Assembly: GCA_022410635.1 (NCBI GenBank)
Contig: JAJVDF010000134.1
Location: 1,760,502-1,824,501 of the forward strand
DNA length: 64,000 nt
Direction: 5' to 3'
Source: Tretioscincus oriximinensis
Lineage: Eukaryota > Chordata > Lepidosauria > Squamata > Gymnophthalmidae
The notes under the pieces were generated by a model. The model worked only from the letters and a program-made list of their open reading frames with translations, made no database searches and was not told the origin of the DNA. Position numbers and translations under genes: made by a program. Shown one piece after another: positions 50,601 to 60,949 of the stretch. Each line of letters opens with the position of its first letter. The first letter of the stretch is position 1.

Positions 50601-52364
50601 TCATGTGCCCCCTTTAAAAAAATTCAGTGGAAACCATCAAGGTATCAGCTGCTACTGATTTAGGGTAATAAATAGAAAACACACACTCAGCACAGACTAT
50701 ATTCAAACAATATTCTGATGTATAAACAATAGAACTTACTTCAATAATATCATATGTTTCTTCTCCAAAGATCTTGTTGGCTATTCGAAGCTGGTACTTG
50801 GTGTCAGGTTTGTTGATTTCAGAAGTAAGTTCCTTGTATCCTTGATGGATATCTTTGCATTTTGTTAAAGACAGCGTCTACAAGATGAATTGATCTTAGT
50901 TTAAATTTAAAAACTGATGCAGGTATCAAACAATGATTCATCCAACTTTTGTAGGATGAAGAACACTTTTCAATAAGAAAAAAACAAAACTCTTGCTACA
51001 ATATTAGAGTAAAACCTGTTCACTTTTGAAGTCTCCTATTCAGGCAGGAGGAAAAAAATCTGTTTTAATAGTAAGAGAATCTAAGAGTGAAAATTATATT
51101 CTTCAGAATATTTTTGAGTTTTAAATATTCAACTTACAATGCCTCCAGACACAGTTAAAACTGCATTTTATCAGGGGGCCCTGGCAATCCAAATATACTT
51201 CCAGAAAAGGGCACCAAAGAAATTGATGTCATGCTGTAAACTGTAGCACTATTACTGGGTTTATTGTCATGCAGGATTGCTCAGTTTGCCTATTTTCTTG
51301 TGGAATTACAGTACTACTCTTGCAGAAGTAGCCATATGTACAAAGCCTGCAAAAAAGATAAATTTGCAATCACTGTTTATATATAACAGCATTTGCAAGA
51401 GCAGCAATTCCAAAAGGTGAAAACAGGAGAAGGGAGAGCATGGATTTGCTCCAGAATTGCCTCCTATCCTGCCATTTGGTAGGTATGACAAGAGTGACTG
51501 TAGAATCTAAATACCTGCAGTTTCCACTTGCTTTCTGAAGGCACCATTATGTAGTTTTTTTAAAAAAAAAACCAGTTTGACCTTATGCGTCAAGACATGA
51601 CTTCACACAAGTCAACTTGTTAAAACTCACAAAGACTTGTAGTAGCAATATTATTCACTAGCTGAAGTTTCAACAGTACTTTTATCCTCCGCCTAAAAAC
51701 CATCACTTATTTGAAGTTTTCCAAAAACAGCCATGCTAGTTTGAGTTCAGAGTATCTAGCAAGGGGGTCATCCAAAGAAGTGGATTGTTCAGCAAAGGAG
51801 CTAGTAGCACTTTGAGACTAACTTGAGAAAAGTGGGTGGCATAAGCTTTCATAGACACGTCTAATTCTTCAGATGGACTTTCTACTAGACTAACGCGGCT
51901 ATTTCTCTGAAAATATATTTTTGTTGTTAGTCTCTAAGTTGCTACAAGACACCCCCCACCCCTTTGCTAGATTATCTGATGTTATTTGCACTTAGATAAA
52001 TGGATAATGTTTGCTCCTTGCCCTGTATTTGGATATACGTGAGATCATTGCTCATTTCTTCTCAAATTCATGATTAAGGCATTCTTCTGCTATATTTCAG
52101 AATATCAAAATACAGCAAGCACTGTCTGGATGCTGCTTTAATTCATATAACTGAATTGCACAAATGAGTTTTTTTTAAAAAATAAGCAATATTTACCTCA
52201 GATATTTGGTCTGCAGTGTTACCTCCTGCACCTAGGAAAATCATTGACAGAGCAGATGAAATGCTGATAGGAGAAAAAAACAAGTTCTTCTTATTATCGT
52301 TTTCACCGAGTGCCTTGAAAAGCTTGAGAGCAAAGGCTGTGTTTGCTGTAGAGAGGCTGTCCAT
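44254..52364 (-). CDS. SERPINB6: Serpin B6-like protease inhibitor, six coding exons
   Basis: Join on the minus strand: 52364-52197, 50877-50740, 48725-48608, 48042-47900, 47132-46965, 44658-44254. This gives 1140 bases, 379 residues and a TAA stop. The start is [13 protein letters not shown], as in clade B serpins, with no cleavable signal peptide, so the protein should act in the cytosol and nucleus. Family features: [18 protein letters not shown] at the N-terminus, the hinge [12 protein letters not shown] at 328-339, and P1-P1' Arg344-Cys345, the same pair as mammalian SERPINB6, an inhibitor of trypsin-like proteases and cathepsin G. The short exon 3 lacks the extended CD loop of SERPINB2-like genes. 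Exon sizes and phases (0,0,1,0,0) match the family. SERPINB1 or a lineage-specific B6 paralogue cannot be fully ruled out. Confidence 0.93.
44790..45110 (-). mobile_element. LINE 3'-end fragment in serpin intron 6
   Basis: The plus strand gives the complement of the family seen at 17000-17215: gaacataagaagagccatac, gcccaccagatgcaactggg, ttgctccatcctggaggcaa and cctgtctaggaat. It lies in the same transcriptional sense as the gene. Confidence 0.75.
45245..45885 (-). mobile_element. L1 LINE 3'-end fragment in serpin intron 6
   Basis: On the minus strand near 45840-45770 the text [20 protein letters not shown] gives the C-x-x-C, H-x-x-x-x-C arrangement of the L1 ORF2 C-terminal cysteine motif. 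The following text is broken by stops. Its A-rich tail is not evident. Confidence 0.55.
46800..46885 (+). repeat. SINE/LINE 3'-tail fragment
   Basis: The tract ggttggccgccctgaatctt followed by ataagtacaaataaatcaat is the end shared by Sauria-type SINEs. A weaker copy lies at 46285-46345. Confidence 0.6.
46965..47132 (-). CDS. SERPINB6: SERPINB6 exon 6
   Basis: 168 bases, codons 190-245. It contains [35 protein letters not shown] and STGLEK, matching strands 4C, 3C, 1B-3B and the LLPD turn of the fold. Acceptor cttgcag; donor gtaaga. Confidence 0.93.
47304..47381. mobile_element. 78-bp Tc1/mariner-type MITE in serpin intron 5
   Basis: The ends tactgcccaaaacaattaag and cttaattgttttgagtagta form an inverted repeat of about 27 bases with TA at each end and a short centre. 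Such a size and TA target are typical of internally deleted Tc1-like elements. Confidence 0.88.
47420..47545 (-). mobile_element. LINE 3'-end fragment in serpin intron 5
   Basis: The plus strand reads gaacatacgaacataaggag, tactggatcgggccagagcc and ggcccaccagatgcacctgg, the complement of 17100-17215. A short CATCTAGTC unit is duplicated (47473-47492). Confidence 0.75.
47700..47800 (+). repeat. SINE/LINE 3'-tail fragment
   Basis: The sequence tattgttaaccaccctgaga with aagtgtaaataaataagtaa matches the Sauria-type SINE tail. Confidence 0.65.
47900..48042 (-). CDS. SERPINB6: SERPINB6 exon 5
   Basis: 143 bases, completing codon 142 and running to 189. It contains [15 protein letters not shown], the most conserved strand 3A block of serpins, then [16 protein letters not shown]. 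Donor gtatga is slightly weak but standard in its GT. Confidence 0.93.
48410..48480 (-). mobile_element. Small LINE 3'-end trace in serpin intron 4
   Basis: The phrase gcaatagccaggcatccact with ctagtagccattgatacac is the complement of the LINE end near 17000-17020. It is weakly supported and short. Confidence 0.4.
48608..48725 (-). CDS. SERPINB6: SERPINB6 exon 4
   Basis: 118 bases, codons 103-141 plus one base (phase 1). It contains [18 protein letters not shown] and [12 protein letters not shown], the helix E/F region with the conserved N-T-W-V-x-x-x-T-x-G motif. Donor gtaagta; acceptor tttaag. Confidence 0.93.
48940..49135 (+). mobile_element. CR1/L2-group LINE C-terminal fragment in serpin intron 3
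   Basis: The coding trace [20 protein letters not shown] matches the RGDLTEVYKIMHGMD block of the LINE at 16724. The rest is diverged. Confidence 0.55.
50050..50150 (+). repeat. SINE/LINE 3'-tail fragment in serpin intron 3
   Basis: The sequence attgtaaaccgccctgagac, gatggtatagaaatac and aaataaataaataaa is a clear copy of the squamate SINE tail. Confidence 0.75.
50740..50877 (-). CDS. SERPINB6: SERPINB6 exon 3
   Basis: 138 bases, codons 57-102, [17 protein letters not shown] to [14 protein letters not shown]. Acceptor tgtag and donor gtaagt are both canonical. IHQGYKEL and RIANKIFGE are the conserved helix C/D and s2A region. There is no CD-loop extension. Confidence 0.93.
51715..51975. mobile_element. 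Nested Penelope-type foldbacks in serpin intron 2
   Basis: A family A piece (51790-51910) is made of the complement of its terminal sequence (agcaaaggagctagtagcac to cttcagat) joined to the forward end ggactttctactagactaac. It is flanked by family B pieces: tctagcaagggggtcatc at 51757 and, in the opposite sense, cccctttgctagattatctg at 51957. Family A thus landed inside an older family B foldback. Confidence 0.65.
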
Positions 52365-52374
52365 CTTCAAGGAT
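52197..52374 (-). CDS. SERPINB6: SERPINB6 exon 2 (first coding exon)
   Basis: The acceptor gttttatag ends at 52375; ten bases of 5' UTR precede ATG at 52364-52362. An in-frame ATG slightly upstream would lie in the intron and is not used. Codons 1-56 end in GAG at 52197, followed by the donor gtaaat. They encode helix A and strand 6B/helix B of the serpin fold. Confidence 0.93.
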
Positions 52375-52375
52375 C

Positions 52376-53655
52376 TATAAAACAAACAGGGAAAAATCAG
52401 ATTGTGAGCTATCTGGTATCTCTAATCTCTTTATAACATTTCTTGTATTCTAATGGATTTTTGTACATTGTTATCTTATATTATCCTTGCAGTGTTAATG
52501 AAAGGCAAGGATTGTTTTAAACAAATAAAATAGCATACATTTACAAGAGATGGGTTTGCTATAAATCCATGCCTACAATTCTCTAACATATGATAGGTTT
52601 GTTTTCAAGGAGATGGTTTCAGACACACTCACAAAAATCCATGCTACAACATTCCATTCCAGAATTAAACATTTCTACACATTATATGGCACATTTAAAA
52701 TCCATTCTCTCCATCTCAAAAATTTTAAAGTCACTAAGACAAGGAAGAAATTGTACTTTGTGTTTTGCTTAGGATGCATTCAGAAAAGGTATAAAACATG
52801 GAATTACACTAGCATGTCTCTGCAATAACCCTGGAATATTGAGGTGGTATCGTTACTGTGGGGAAATCATCTCAACAACTGGATTTTTGGGGAATAGCAA
52901 ACAATTTGTTATGGCTGAATACTTGCTCTCACCACCCACCACCTTGGAAATGGCCACTATACATTTACAGAGGTCAACAGTGATGAAAATTGTTGCCGTG
53001 CATGTGTAGGGATCAGCAATAGCACATTTCTGGCCATTTCATGCAGCTAAAATATCTGAATATGTACACTGTGATTCCACAGATAAGAATGCTTACTCTG
53101 TGATTTTGCTCTGCTGTCTGTTTGGACAGATAAGAAGCAACTATTTGAATCCAAACAAGAACCATTTTCTTCCTGCTATCTGAAGGCAGCCTCAGAAACA
53201 GCAGCAAATATGTAATAGGTAGTGGCTGAGTTCTCATGAGCGGAAAAAAATGGGAGTGAAAACTGTGTGGCTTTGCGCTAGATGCACACAGTTCCTCTAT
53301 AATCCAGAAGGGCTCCGCTTTCGCAATGCGGCGTTTGTAAAGACATACATCATGGAAACGGAGTTCGCCCTCAAAAGCAACGCAGGTGCAATTCTTCCCA
53401 ATTCGGGCTAACCGTGTTCTCACTACGATTTGCCCATAGAGGAGCAACTGTGTGCAAACCCTTCCACTCTCGATCCAGGCTCCTCCACCCAGAAAGACCA
53501 ATGAGCATTGGTGGGAGGTCCTGGATGGGACTGCTGTGTACTACCACCATTATTTCTGTTCTAACCTCTGAGGAGGCAACAGCACGTTGATGTTTTTTAA
53601 TGTTGTTGGGTCCCAGTTTTGCACATACATTAACATATATATTTTCTTTTTTTTC
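52376..53655. other. Unassigned part of serpin intron 1
   Basis: The part 53230-53500 is GC-richer with several CpG sites and a 162-residue minus-strand open frame, but no family is recognised. It may be an old DNA-element copy. Confidence 0.3.
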
Positions 53656-53935
53656 TTATGAAGGTTTACTTTTGTACAAAAGTGGGACAGCTTGAAAACA
53701 AGCGGTTGAATCAGGTCATGGGAAAATAGTGGGATATGGGGCACCGGAAGAAGAGTGCGGGAAGAGAAGCGGGGCAGGGGAAGAGGACACACCTACTGGG
53801 TTCCAAGGTTCACTTTTGTGCAAAAGTGGGACAGCTTAAAAAGGGGGGGGNGGGGAAGACGAATCAGCATGCTGGAAGAATGGGATGTGGGGTGCTGGAA
53901 GAAGAGGGGACACACTCAATAGGTTCTGAAAACAG
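53655..53935. repeat. Imperfect tandem duplication of about 140 bases
   Basis: Each unit starts acttttgtacaaaagtggga or acttttgtgcaaaagtggga (53669 and 53812) and goes on through gggatatggggcaccggaag or gggatgtggggtgctggaag. The unit starts contain the palindrome acttttgtacaaaagt. A G-run with one N splits the second unit. Confidence 0.8.
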
Positions 53936-53939
53936 AGTA

Positions 53940-54420
53940 CCCAAACAAATGCAGATGGTAAATCCACAATCCAACATGGTTGTGCTAATGACAAAACGGA
54001 GTTGAAACGGAGTTAGGAAGGGAATAAAAGGGTTTGGCGGAATTATATTCACTTGGCTGTTGCCAAAACGGCTTCTTTCACCCACATGATAACTTGGCCC
54101 TGGAGTATTGCTTAAACACAGTAATTTAGAAGACAAACCTTGAACTCACAAAGTATGAAAAGTGATCANTATGTCCTAACTCTAAAAAAAGAAGTTATAA
54201 TAAATACCAGAAAATCATCATCTTAAAATATCTGAAGAACAAATATTTCTTTTCTGAAAAAATCACTAAGGATAACCGTTTCTGAATGTCCAGTATCTGG
54301 TTTGCTCTATTTCTGCAGGATTCTTTACCTGCTCAAACAAGACATGTATGCAGAAAAATGTACATGGCAGAGACTTAAAATTTGGTATTTGATTAAGAAA
54401 AAACTGAAAGTGACCTACTA
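53940..54420. other. Unassigned part of serpin intron 1
   Basis: A small near-duplication, aaaacggagttgaaacggag, is seen near 53993-54014. Nothing else is recognised. Confidence 0.3.
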
Positions 54421-54424
54421 GAGA

Positions 54425-55405
54425 AAGAAATTGTCAAGAAAACCCCATGGGCAGTAACAAAAGGTTAAAACATATGACACAAGAAGATGAGCACTTCAGG
54501 TTGGAAGCTGTCCAAAATACCGCTGAGGCTTGTCTAAGTAGTTCCAGAAAATTTCATGTGAAATGCCAACCTGAATTAATCAAAATCCAGAATTCAGATT
54601 GCCGGGAGAAATATCCATCTAAAATATGTAAATGATGCCACTCTGATGGCTAAAAGTGAAAACCTACTACAGGATCTCTTAATGAAGGTTAAAGAGGAGA
54701 GTGCAAAACCTGGATTGAAGCTCAACGTGTTTTTTTTTAAAGCAAAACATGGAATCTGATCCCAATCCTGAGAAATAGATGGAGAAGAAATGGAAGGAGA
54801 GGATTATATTATCTTGAGATCAAATATCAGTGCAAAGGGTGACTGCAACTTTGAAATTAACACCCTTTTTGCATAGGATCAGTCAAACATTTAAGGGATC
54901 TTTTGTAGCACATTTACGGTATAACATATTAGATGTGCTGTACAAAATTCCTTAAAGCCTATTACTGAGTCAGTACAAATAAAGGCACTTGTTCCTTGGA
55001 AGAAAAGTTATGGCAAACCTGGGCTGTATATTAAAAAGCAAAGACATCACTCCAGTGACAGAATTCACCATAAGAGAATTCACCATGAGAGGTAGCTTGG
55101 TGTAGTGGTTAGAGAGTTGGACTCTTATCTAGTAGTCTCCCAGTTTGATTCCACTCTCCTCCATGGAGCCAGCTGGGTGATCTTGGGGCAATCACAGTTC
55201 TTTAGAACTCTCTCAGCCCTGCCTACTTCACAGGGCATCTGTTGTGGAGGAAGCACCAAAAGCTATGTGTGCCGGCCTTTGGCTGGCCACCCTGAGATCT
55301 TCAGGTATAGGGCATGGTATAAGTATAAATATATAATCAAAAGATATGGTTTTACCTGGAGTAATGTATGGCAGGAAGAGTTGGGCCATAAGGCTTAGGC
55401 CTGAT
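54425..55405 (+). pseudogene. RTE/BovB-type LINE reverse transcriptase fragment, interrupted by a SINE
   Basis: Across shifting frames the plus strand reads YVNDATLMAKSENLLQDLL (near 54620-54680), then KVKEESAKPGLKLN, then IDGEEMEGEDYIILRSNISA and KGDCNFEI, then MANLGCILKSKDITPVT (55010-55065). These match the palm and thumb of BovB-type RTE elements. After the SINE, MVLPGVMYGRKSWAIR (55345-55395) continues the same protein. The usual D-D catalytic pair reads V-N-D-A. It is a dead, old copy in serpin intron 1. Confidence 0.78.
55084..55345 (+). mobile_element. Sauria-type tRNA-derived SINE
   Basis: The head agcttggtgtagtggttaga holds the A box, and cagtttgattccactctc holds a B box. The body has gctgggtgatcttggggcaa and ctgcctacttcacagggcat. 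The tail ggccaccctgagatcttcag ends in ataagtataaatatata. It lies inside the BovB fragment. Confidence 0.85.
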
Positions 55406-57160
55406 TCACAGTTGCCCTTATTCTTCTCCAGGACGTGGTCTAAGTGATCTGCTGCCCACAATACCATTCCAAGTTAATACAGACCTTGCTATGACTTTAT
55501 GCTAATCCAGAATGGCATGTGGACACCAGTGTCCTTACATGTTTTCTAGAACTGAATAAAGCCAAGTGTGAACCACGCCTCAGGGCCAAATAACCAATTA
55601 TTTTAAATTGTAAAAGTAAGTAGTACTTTTGGGAATCCTTTGGATTACAAAAAAAGTCAATAATGAAGGAAATCAACCTTGAAGACAGGGCTCACTGGAA
55701 AAGCCTTTGAGAGTGGAAAAGATTGAAGGCAAGAGGAGAAGATGGGAAGGGTGAGATGACTGAAGCCAGTTATAAGCAACTGGCTTCAGCAGACTCGAGA
55801 AGACCCAGAGGCCTGGTGCACTGTGATCCCTGCTGAGACACAACTCCAGAAGAACACACTATAAAATAACTATTAAACTCTACTGAATAACTTCTTTATT
55901 AGAATTGGGGCTTAAAATGCATTCCTAATGGCTCATTGGTCTTAAACAATTTTAACCTTTGCGATTTGCACAAATTCCCCATTTTCAAAATGTAGAGGCC
56001 TTTAAATAACAGGTGAAGGACGGAGGAGCCGCAACTGAGAACTGATATACGATGTTTTCAGCTTTTTCTGCCTCTGCAGTTGCCTTTCCCTCTTCCTTTG
56101 ATAACAACTGGGGTCACTGCTGAAGAGCCTTTCCAGCTTGTTCTTTCTCTACCATCCCTCGGTCAATGGTGGAAACTCATACGAGAAACCCACACGTGCA
56201 TGAGTTTCCTGCACAGTTTTGGGACATATATGAGGCAGAAACTCCAGGACCCGAGTTTCTCCCTTTCCTCTGCCCCACCCTTTTTTGGTCATGTGACAAT
56301 CATTGCCCCTGTCCCTTTGTACCCTAAGTCAAAGTATTTCTTTCCCCTTGATTCACATTTCTGATGAAATTCAGATATGGATCTGTACGCAAGAAAAGAC
56401 TGGAAATTTATTTCCTAATATTGTATCACAAGACAAATGTACTGAGTCATATGGAATAAATTAAGAAGGGCTTGGCTGTAGGCAAACCAATAGATCAGGA
56501 CAAAGGATCAGGTAATTCATTCATTTACCACCCAGACAACCATTTTTTCTGCAGAACTGAATCATAGAAATGGATTCCTTCTTTCTTAGAAAACAGGCCT
56601 TGTGTCTTGTAATCATTTGTAACTGCAGGAATGCTGTGCATTTAGGCATGGAAATTTATCAACAGAACTATAAATTTCACCATATTTTTTGCCAGATGAA
56701 AAAAAAACAAATGGGAAAGGTTACTTCATGGCATACAGGCAGCCTTTCAAATATGAAAGTCAATGAGAAAGGGCATTATCCTGCAAACATTAATGGGCCT
56801 CCTGAGAAACACCGAGTTCTTTAACACAGCCCGTTTCTGTGGTTCTTATACACATCTGCAGGGTAGCAAATGTACTACCAAAGATTGAATAGTATGACAT
56901 TTTACACGAACCTTCTCTTATCTCTTTTTCTAACCGATAATTTCCCAATGAAACTTGATGAAGAATAATATATAATTCATTATCTTACATTCCACCATAT
57001 AAACCTTAGAAACAAAAGATTCTGTCACCACAAAGAGATTTTAAGAAAGAAGAGCCTTCGGAGTTTTCTTTTTCTTTGGGAATTACTTGCTGACAGAAAT
57101 ATTCAAATGACTTACAATGCTTTCTGATTATTTTGTCACTCTTGGGAAGTAAAATGGATA
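55406..57160. other. Unassigned part of serpin intron 1
   Basis: No exon or named repeat is recognised. Near 55756-55800 the phrase gactgaagccagttataagc, aactggcttcagcagac forms a short hairpin. Confidence 0.35.
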
Positions 57161-57164
57161 GATA

Positions 57165-57470
57165 TAGAAGAAGAAGAACTTGGTTCTTATACCCCGCTTT
57201 TCTCACCTTTTTCAAAGGGACTCAAAGCGGCTTACAAGGATATATTTTGCCCAAAGGCTCACATTCTATCTTCCCCACCAGGCTATGGTGGTTCCCATGT
57301 ATCTACTTGCAGTCAGTTGCAATTTCTTGCAATTCATGCTTTCGAATAGCTGGGTTGGCTAGAGCTACAGGCTAGTGGAAGGTGCTCACCCCTCCCCACG
57401 TCTGACACAGGGCTTCGAAACCCCATCTCCCAGAGATGAATTCCTAAGCGACTAAGCCATTCGCGCCTGT
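57165..57470 (-). mobile_element. tRNA-derived SINE with (TTC)n tail, copy 3
   Basis: A full-length copy on the minus strand: head at the right (complement of aagcgactaagccattcgcg), B box complement ggcttcgaaaccccatctcc, and the (TTC)n tail as gaagaagaagaac at the left. It lies in the same sense as the serpin gene. Confidence 0.87.
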
Positions 57471-57474
57471 TTTC

Positions 57475-58625
57475 TCTTACACTAAATCAAGTTAGGATTC
57501 TCAACCCAATGATTAAAATAGAATTTGATTTTTTTTCATATTCTTGCCTAATGTTGATGACTAATCATTTTTTAAAAAAAAAAAGACATTTTACTTTTAT
57601 TGCAATAATAACACTAATGCAAAGCATATTAATGCAAAATAAATGAAATGCTATTACTGAAATATTATTACTACTGTATATATGAAACTGAAGTTTTAAA
57701 TATCTATCTTTATATTATATATACAAAAGAGCGAGAACTAAAATACCTATGTTGAACTTGCATTTTTAGATTCCCATAGATTCTGAAGATATTGTATTTA
57801 TTATTGTTGTAGAGTACCATCCAGCGCTGGGGGTCGTAAGGGAATCACATATGCTTTATTAGTAAATTCACCCTCGTATGCTGCACATATTCTCATGCGG
57901 CATTGCATGGAAAAAAACGGCCTCACCCCATTTCCTGTTTGGTGATGTCATTTCCCCACCGTTTCCAGAAAGGGCACCCTACTGGCTGGAAGTAACATAA
58001 CAAAAATGACATAACTTCTAGCCCCACCCCGGAAGTGCCATCACCAAATTGCATGTGCAATGACCCACCAAAACCTGAGATTTTCTTACTTTGGGTGCAA
58101 AGCCCAGTTCTCCGAGCACTGGACCACCAAGCCATGATTGACTTTTGCGTGTGTGCATGAGATACAGGTTTGTCTCTGCCAGCTTCCAAGCAGAGGTTGC
58201 CATACAAAACCAGGACAAACAGTTGCAACTTTAACTGATATGGGAAAGAGGACATTTCAGCAGCTATTACAGACATTATAAATTGCACTTGTTATACATC
58301 TAATTAAAAGGTGCAATTCCATATAGTAAACAATAACGCTTTCCACATTCTATTTAAATTAGCAAATAATAAAATTAGCAAACATTTATTATATAATTTT
58401 TTCAGGACTAAAGATTAATTAAAAGTACATGTCAGAGCAGCACCTATGTAGCTAACAGTCTACATGTCGAACAATTATTTTGTGCACATGTGTTACTCAT
58501 TACTGGCCAAGCCTCTTATAACATTGTTTTATAGGGAAAAAAAGCAATATTAAAAAAGAAAATCCCCCACAATAGTCAAAGATTAACTTGGTTCTGACTA
58601 AAGTTTTATTTCACCCTGCAATGGA
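57475..58625. other. Unassigned part of serpin intron 1
   Basis: It has an AT-rich left part (57500-57760). The stretch 57810-58290 has a higher GC content with accccggaagtgccatcac. The family is not recognised. Confidence 0.3.
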
Positions 58626-58629
58626 CAAA

Positions 58630-58965
58630 AAAAATTAAAAAATATCTGAAGGGCTGCCACAGAGCAGAGGGATCAGCATTGTTCTCATTGGTACATGGAA
58701 AGACTAGAAACAATGGGATGAAATTGCAAGGGACTAGATTTAGATTAGAAATCAGAAAAAACTTTCTAACAGTCAGGATGATAAACCAGTGGAACAATTT
58801 GCCACAGGAGGTGGTGAGTTCACCTTCACTGGAAGTCTTCAAACAGAGACTGGACAGTCATCTTTCTGGGATGGTTCAATGAATCCTGCATCAAGCAGGA
58901 AGTTAGACCTGATGACCCTGGAGGTCCCTTCCAATTCTATAATTCTATGATTCTATGAAAAGACT
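58630..58965 (+). mobile_element. CR1 LINE 3' end, copy 1
   Basis: The coding trace GKTRNNGMKLQGTRFRLEI and NFLTVRMINQWNNLPQEVV leads to the 3' end gaggtcccttccaattctat followed by aattctatgattctatg, the octamer tail of CR1 elements. It is strongly similar to 60080-60390. Confidence 0.88.
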
Positions 58966-58969
58966 TCCT

Positions 58970-59935
58970 TGCTTGCAACAAGTATCTTTTTGAAAATGTA
59001 GTATATATACAGCACAAATCATGCTAGATCACAGAAGTACCCCACAATAAGAAATACCTCTGGAATTTATGGGAATCTAGAAATGCAAGTTCAACTTAGG
59101 CATTATAGTTATCTCACTTTTGAATTTACATATATAAAGTGCTTCAACCTCCTCCCAAAATGGCTTTACATGTGAATTCACATGAATTACACATGAAAAT
59201 GAATTCACTTAGTTAATGAATTAAATTATGAAGCAGCAATTTATGAACTATTTGTGTCACATCAGCAAAACGGATAATAATTTCTCTTCCACGTTGCATA
59301 AACCAAAGATGGCTTTTCTGAGTTGGAAAATGCCAAAAGAAAACTATTCCACATTTTTGGTATGTTCCTTTACTTTGAAAGTAGCTGAAGCTGGATTAAA
59401 ATCTAGGTGTACCCACAGCAAAAAAAATACTTTATTCATTTCTATACAGATGTCTGAAAAACACAGGTCTTTCTTGCACTGCACCTTATTCTGAATTACT
59501 ATCTGTAATCCAGAATAAGGTCTTCTGCAGAAAGAGCAAGTTTGTTCTATAGGGTGTGGCAACCAACTGTATAGTAGGAACTTCATTTATTTCCACAGGA
59601 CAACCCCACCCTCTTGTACTTTCCAAGGTGCAATATTTAATTAACAGGCTGTGGTATTAGCAAGTAACCAAAACTTTCCTTGAAAGCAAGGAAGCTTAGA
59701 ATATCGATCTCAGCAGGCCAGTAAAGAATATTAGTTCTAGGTTGTTGGTCCAGAATCAAATTACAAAACTCCCTTCCACAATTCACACTGAGTGAAATTC
59801 TAGGGTATACATGTTAAAAGAATGAATACTGGATAGAATAATAATCTCCCTTTTTATTACTGTTGGCCCTTTGAAGAGCACTAGAAATGCAAAAGGTGGC
59901 CTTTCCAAACAGAAATACTGTATATATTCACTAGC
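58970..59935. other. Unassigned part of serpin intron 1
   Basis: An inverted pair, ccttattctgaattactatc and gtaatccagaataagg, at 59484-59522 forms a hairpin. Nothing else is recognised. Confidence 0.35.
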
Positions 59936-59939
59936 TTTG

Positions 59940-60390
59940 CTGCTGATAAACTAGAGCAAGTACAAAAGACAGTTACAAGGATGGTGAGTGGTCTGGAAAC
60001 CATGGTTTAAAAGATCTGAGGATGTTTAGTCTGCAAAGGAGAAGACTGAGAGGAGACCTGATAGCTGTCTACAAATATCTGAAGGGCTGTCACAGAGCAG
60101 AGGGATCAGCACTGTTCTCATTAGCACATGGAAGGACTAGAAACAATGGAATGAAACTGCAAGGGAGTAGATTTAGATTAGATATCAGAAAAAACTTTCT
60201 AACAGTCAGGGTGATAAACCAGTGGAACAGTTTGCCACAGGTGGTGGTGAGTTCACCTTCCCTGGAAGTCTTCAAACAGAGACTGGACAGTCATCTGTCT
60301 GGGATGGTTTAATGAATCCTGCATCGAGCAGGGGGTTGGACCCGACGGCCCTGGAGGTCCCTTCCAACTCTATGATTCTATGATTCAGCT
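59940..60390 (+). mobile_element. CR1 LINE 3' end, copy 2
   Basis: It starts a little further upstream than copy 1 (LDKLEQVQKTVTRMVSGLE) and reads through SLQRRRLRGDLIAVYKYLKG, GRTRNNGMKLQGSRFRLDI and INQWNSLPQVVV to a stop. The 3' end cttccaactctatgattcta is the CR1 octamer tail. 5'-truncated. Confidence 0.9.
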
Positions 60391-60629
60391 GTTCCAAAAA
60401 CTAAAACTCCCAATGAAGATGGGTCGTGTACCCCATCAGGACCTAACCAACTCTCTCATCTAAGCAAGATTATCATGAAACAGGCTGAAATACAACAGGT
60501 CGAGCCTTTCTGCACGGAAATATATTCAGTATTCATTTAATAACACTCGGGGTTTGCTCTTGTTATCTTGCTGCTCCAAAATCTGAAGTTTCCTATGAAC
60601 AAATAATCTTTCCATCTAAGAACTATCTA

Positions 60630-60775
60630 GGGTTACCATACGGAAAAAAAAGAGGGATCCTCTATCTTTAACAACTGTAAAGAAGGCAGGAGTTCCAGCA
60701 TAGGTATGCCTTGATCTGCCTATTAAAGATGCAGGCAGCCCATCCCTTTTTTCCCCATATGGCAACTGTTGCTTT
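60630..60775. repeat. Short inverted-repeat element
   Basis: The left arm agggttaccatacggaaaaa with aaagagggat is answered by the complement in catcccttttttccccatat with ggcaac at the right. The arms are about 27 bases and imperfect. It may be a small non-autonomous DNA element. Confidence 0.5.
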
Positions 60776-60949
60776 ACAGCATTCACTCGACCCATCTCTT
60801 CTATGGGGAAATATTCTCCAAAAAAGCAAAGGCGCAGCCCAGAAGGGCTCCAAAAGACACCCGCAGCCTCCCCAATCTTTCCAGCAAGGTATTAGAGGAA
60901 AGAGAGAAGAAAGTTAATTGGTTTTATAGGAAGGAAAACCAGCTTTTAC

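Noticed and set aside
53013..53501. A 162-residue minus-strand open frame
   Set aside because: No motif or family is recognised, no splice context fits the serpin gene, and it lies in an intron.
55084..55160. tRNA gene at the head of the Sauria-type SINE
   Set aside because: Same reason: it is the degenerate promoter of a SINE with body and tail.
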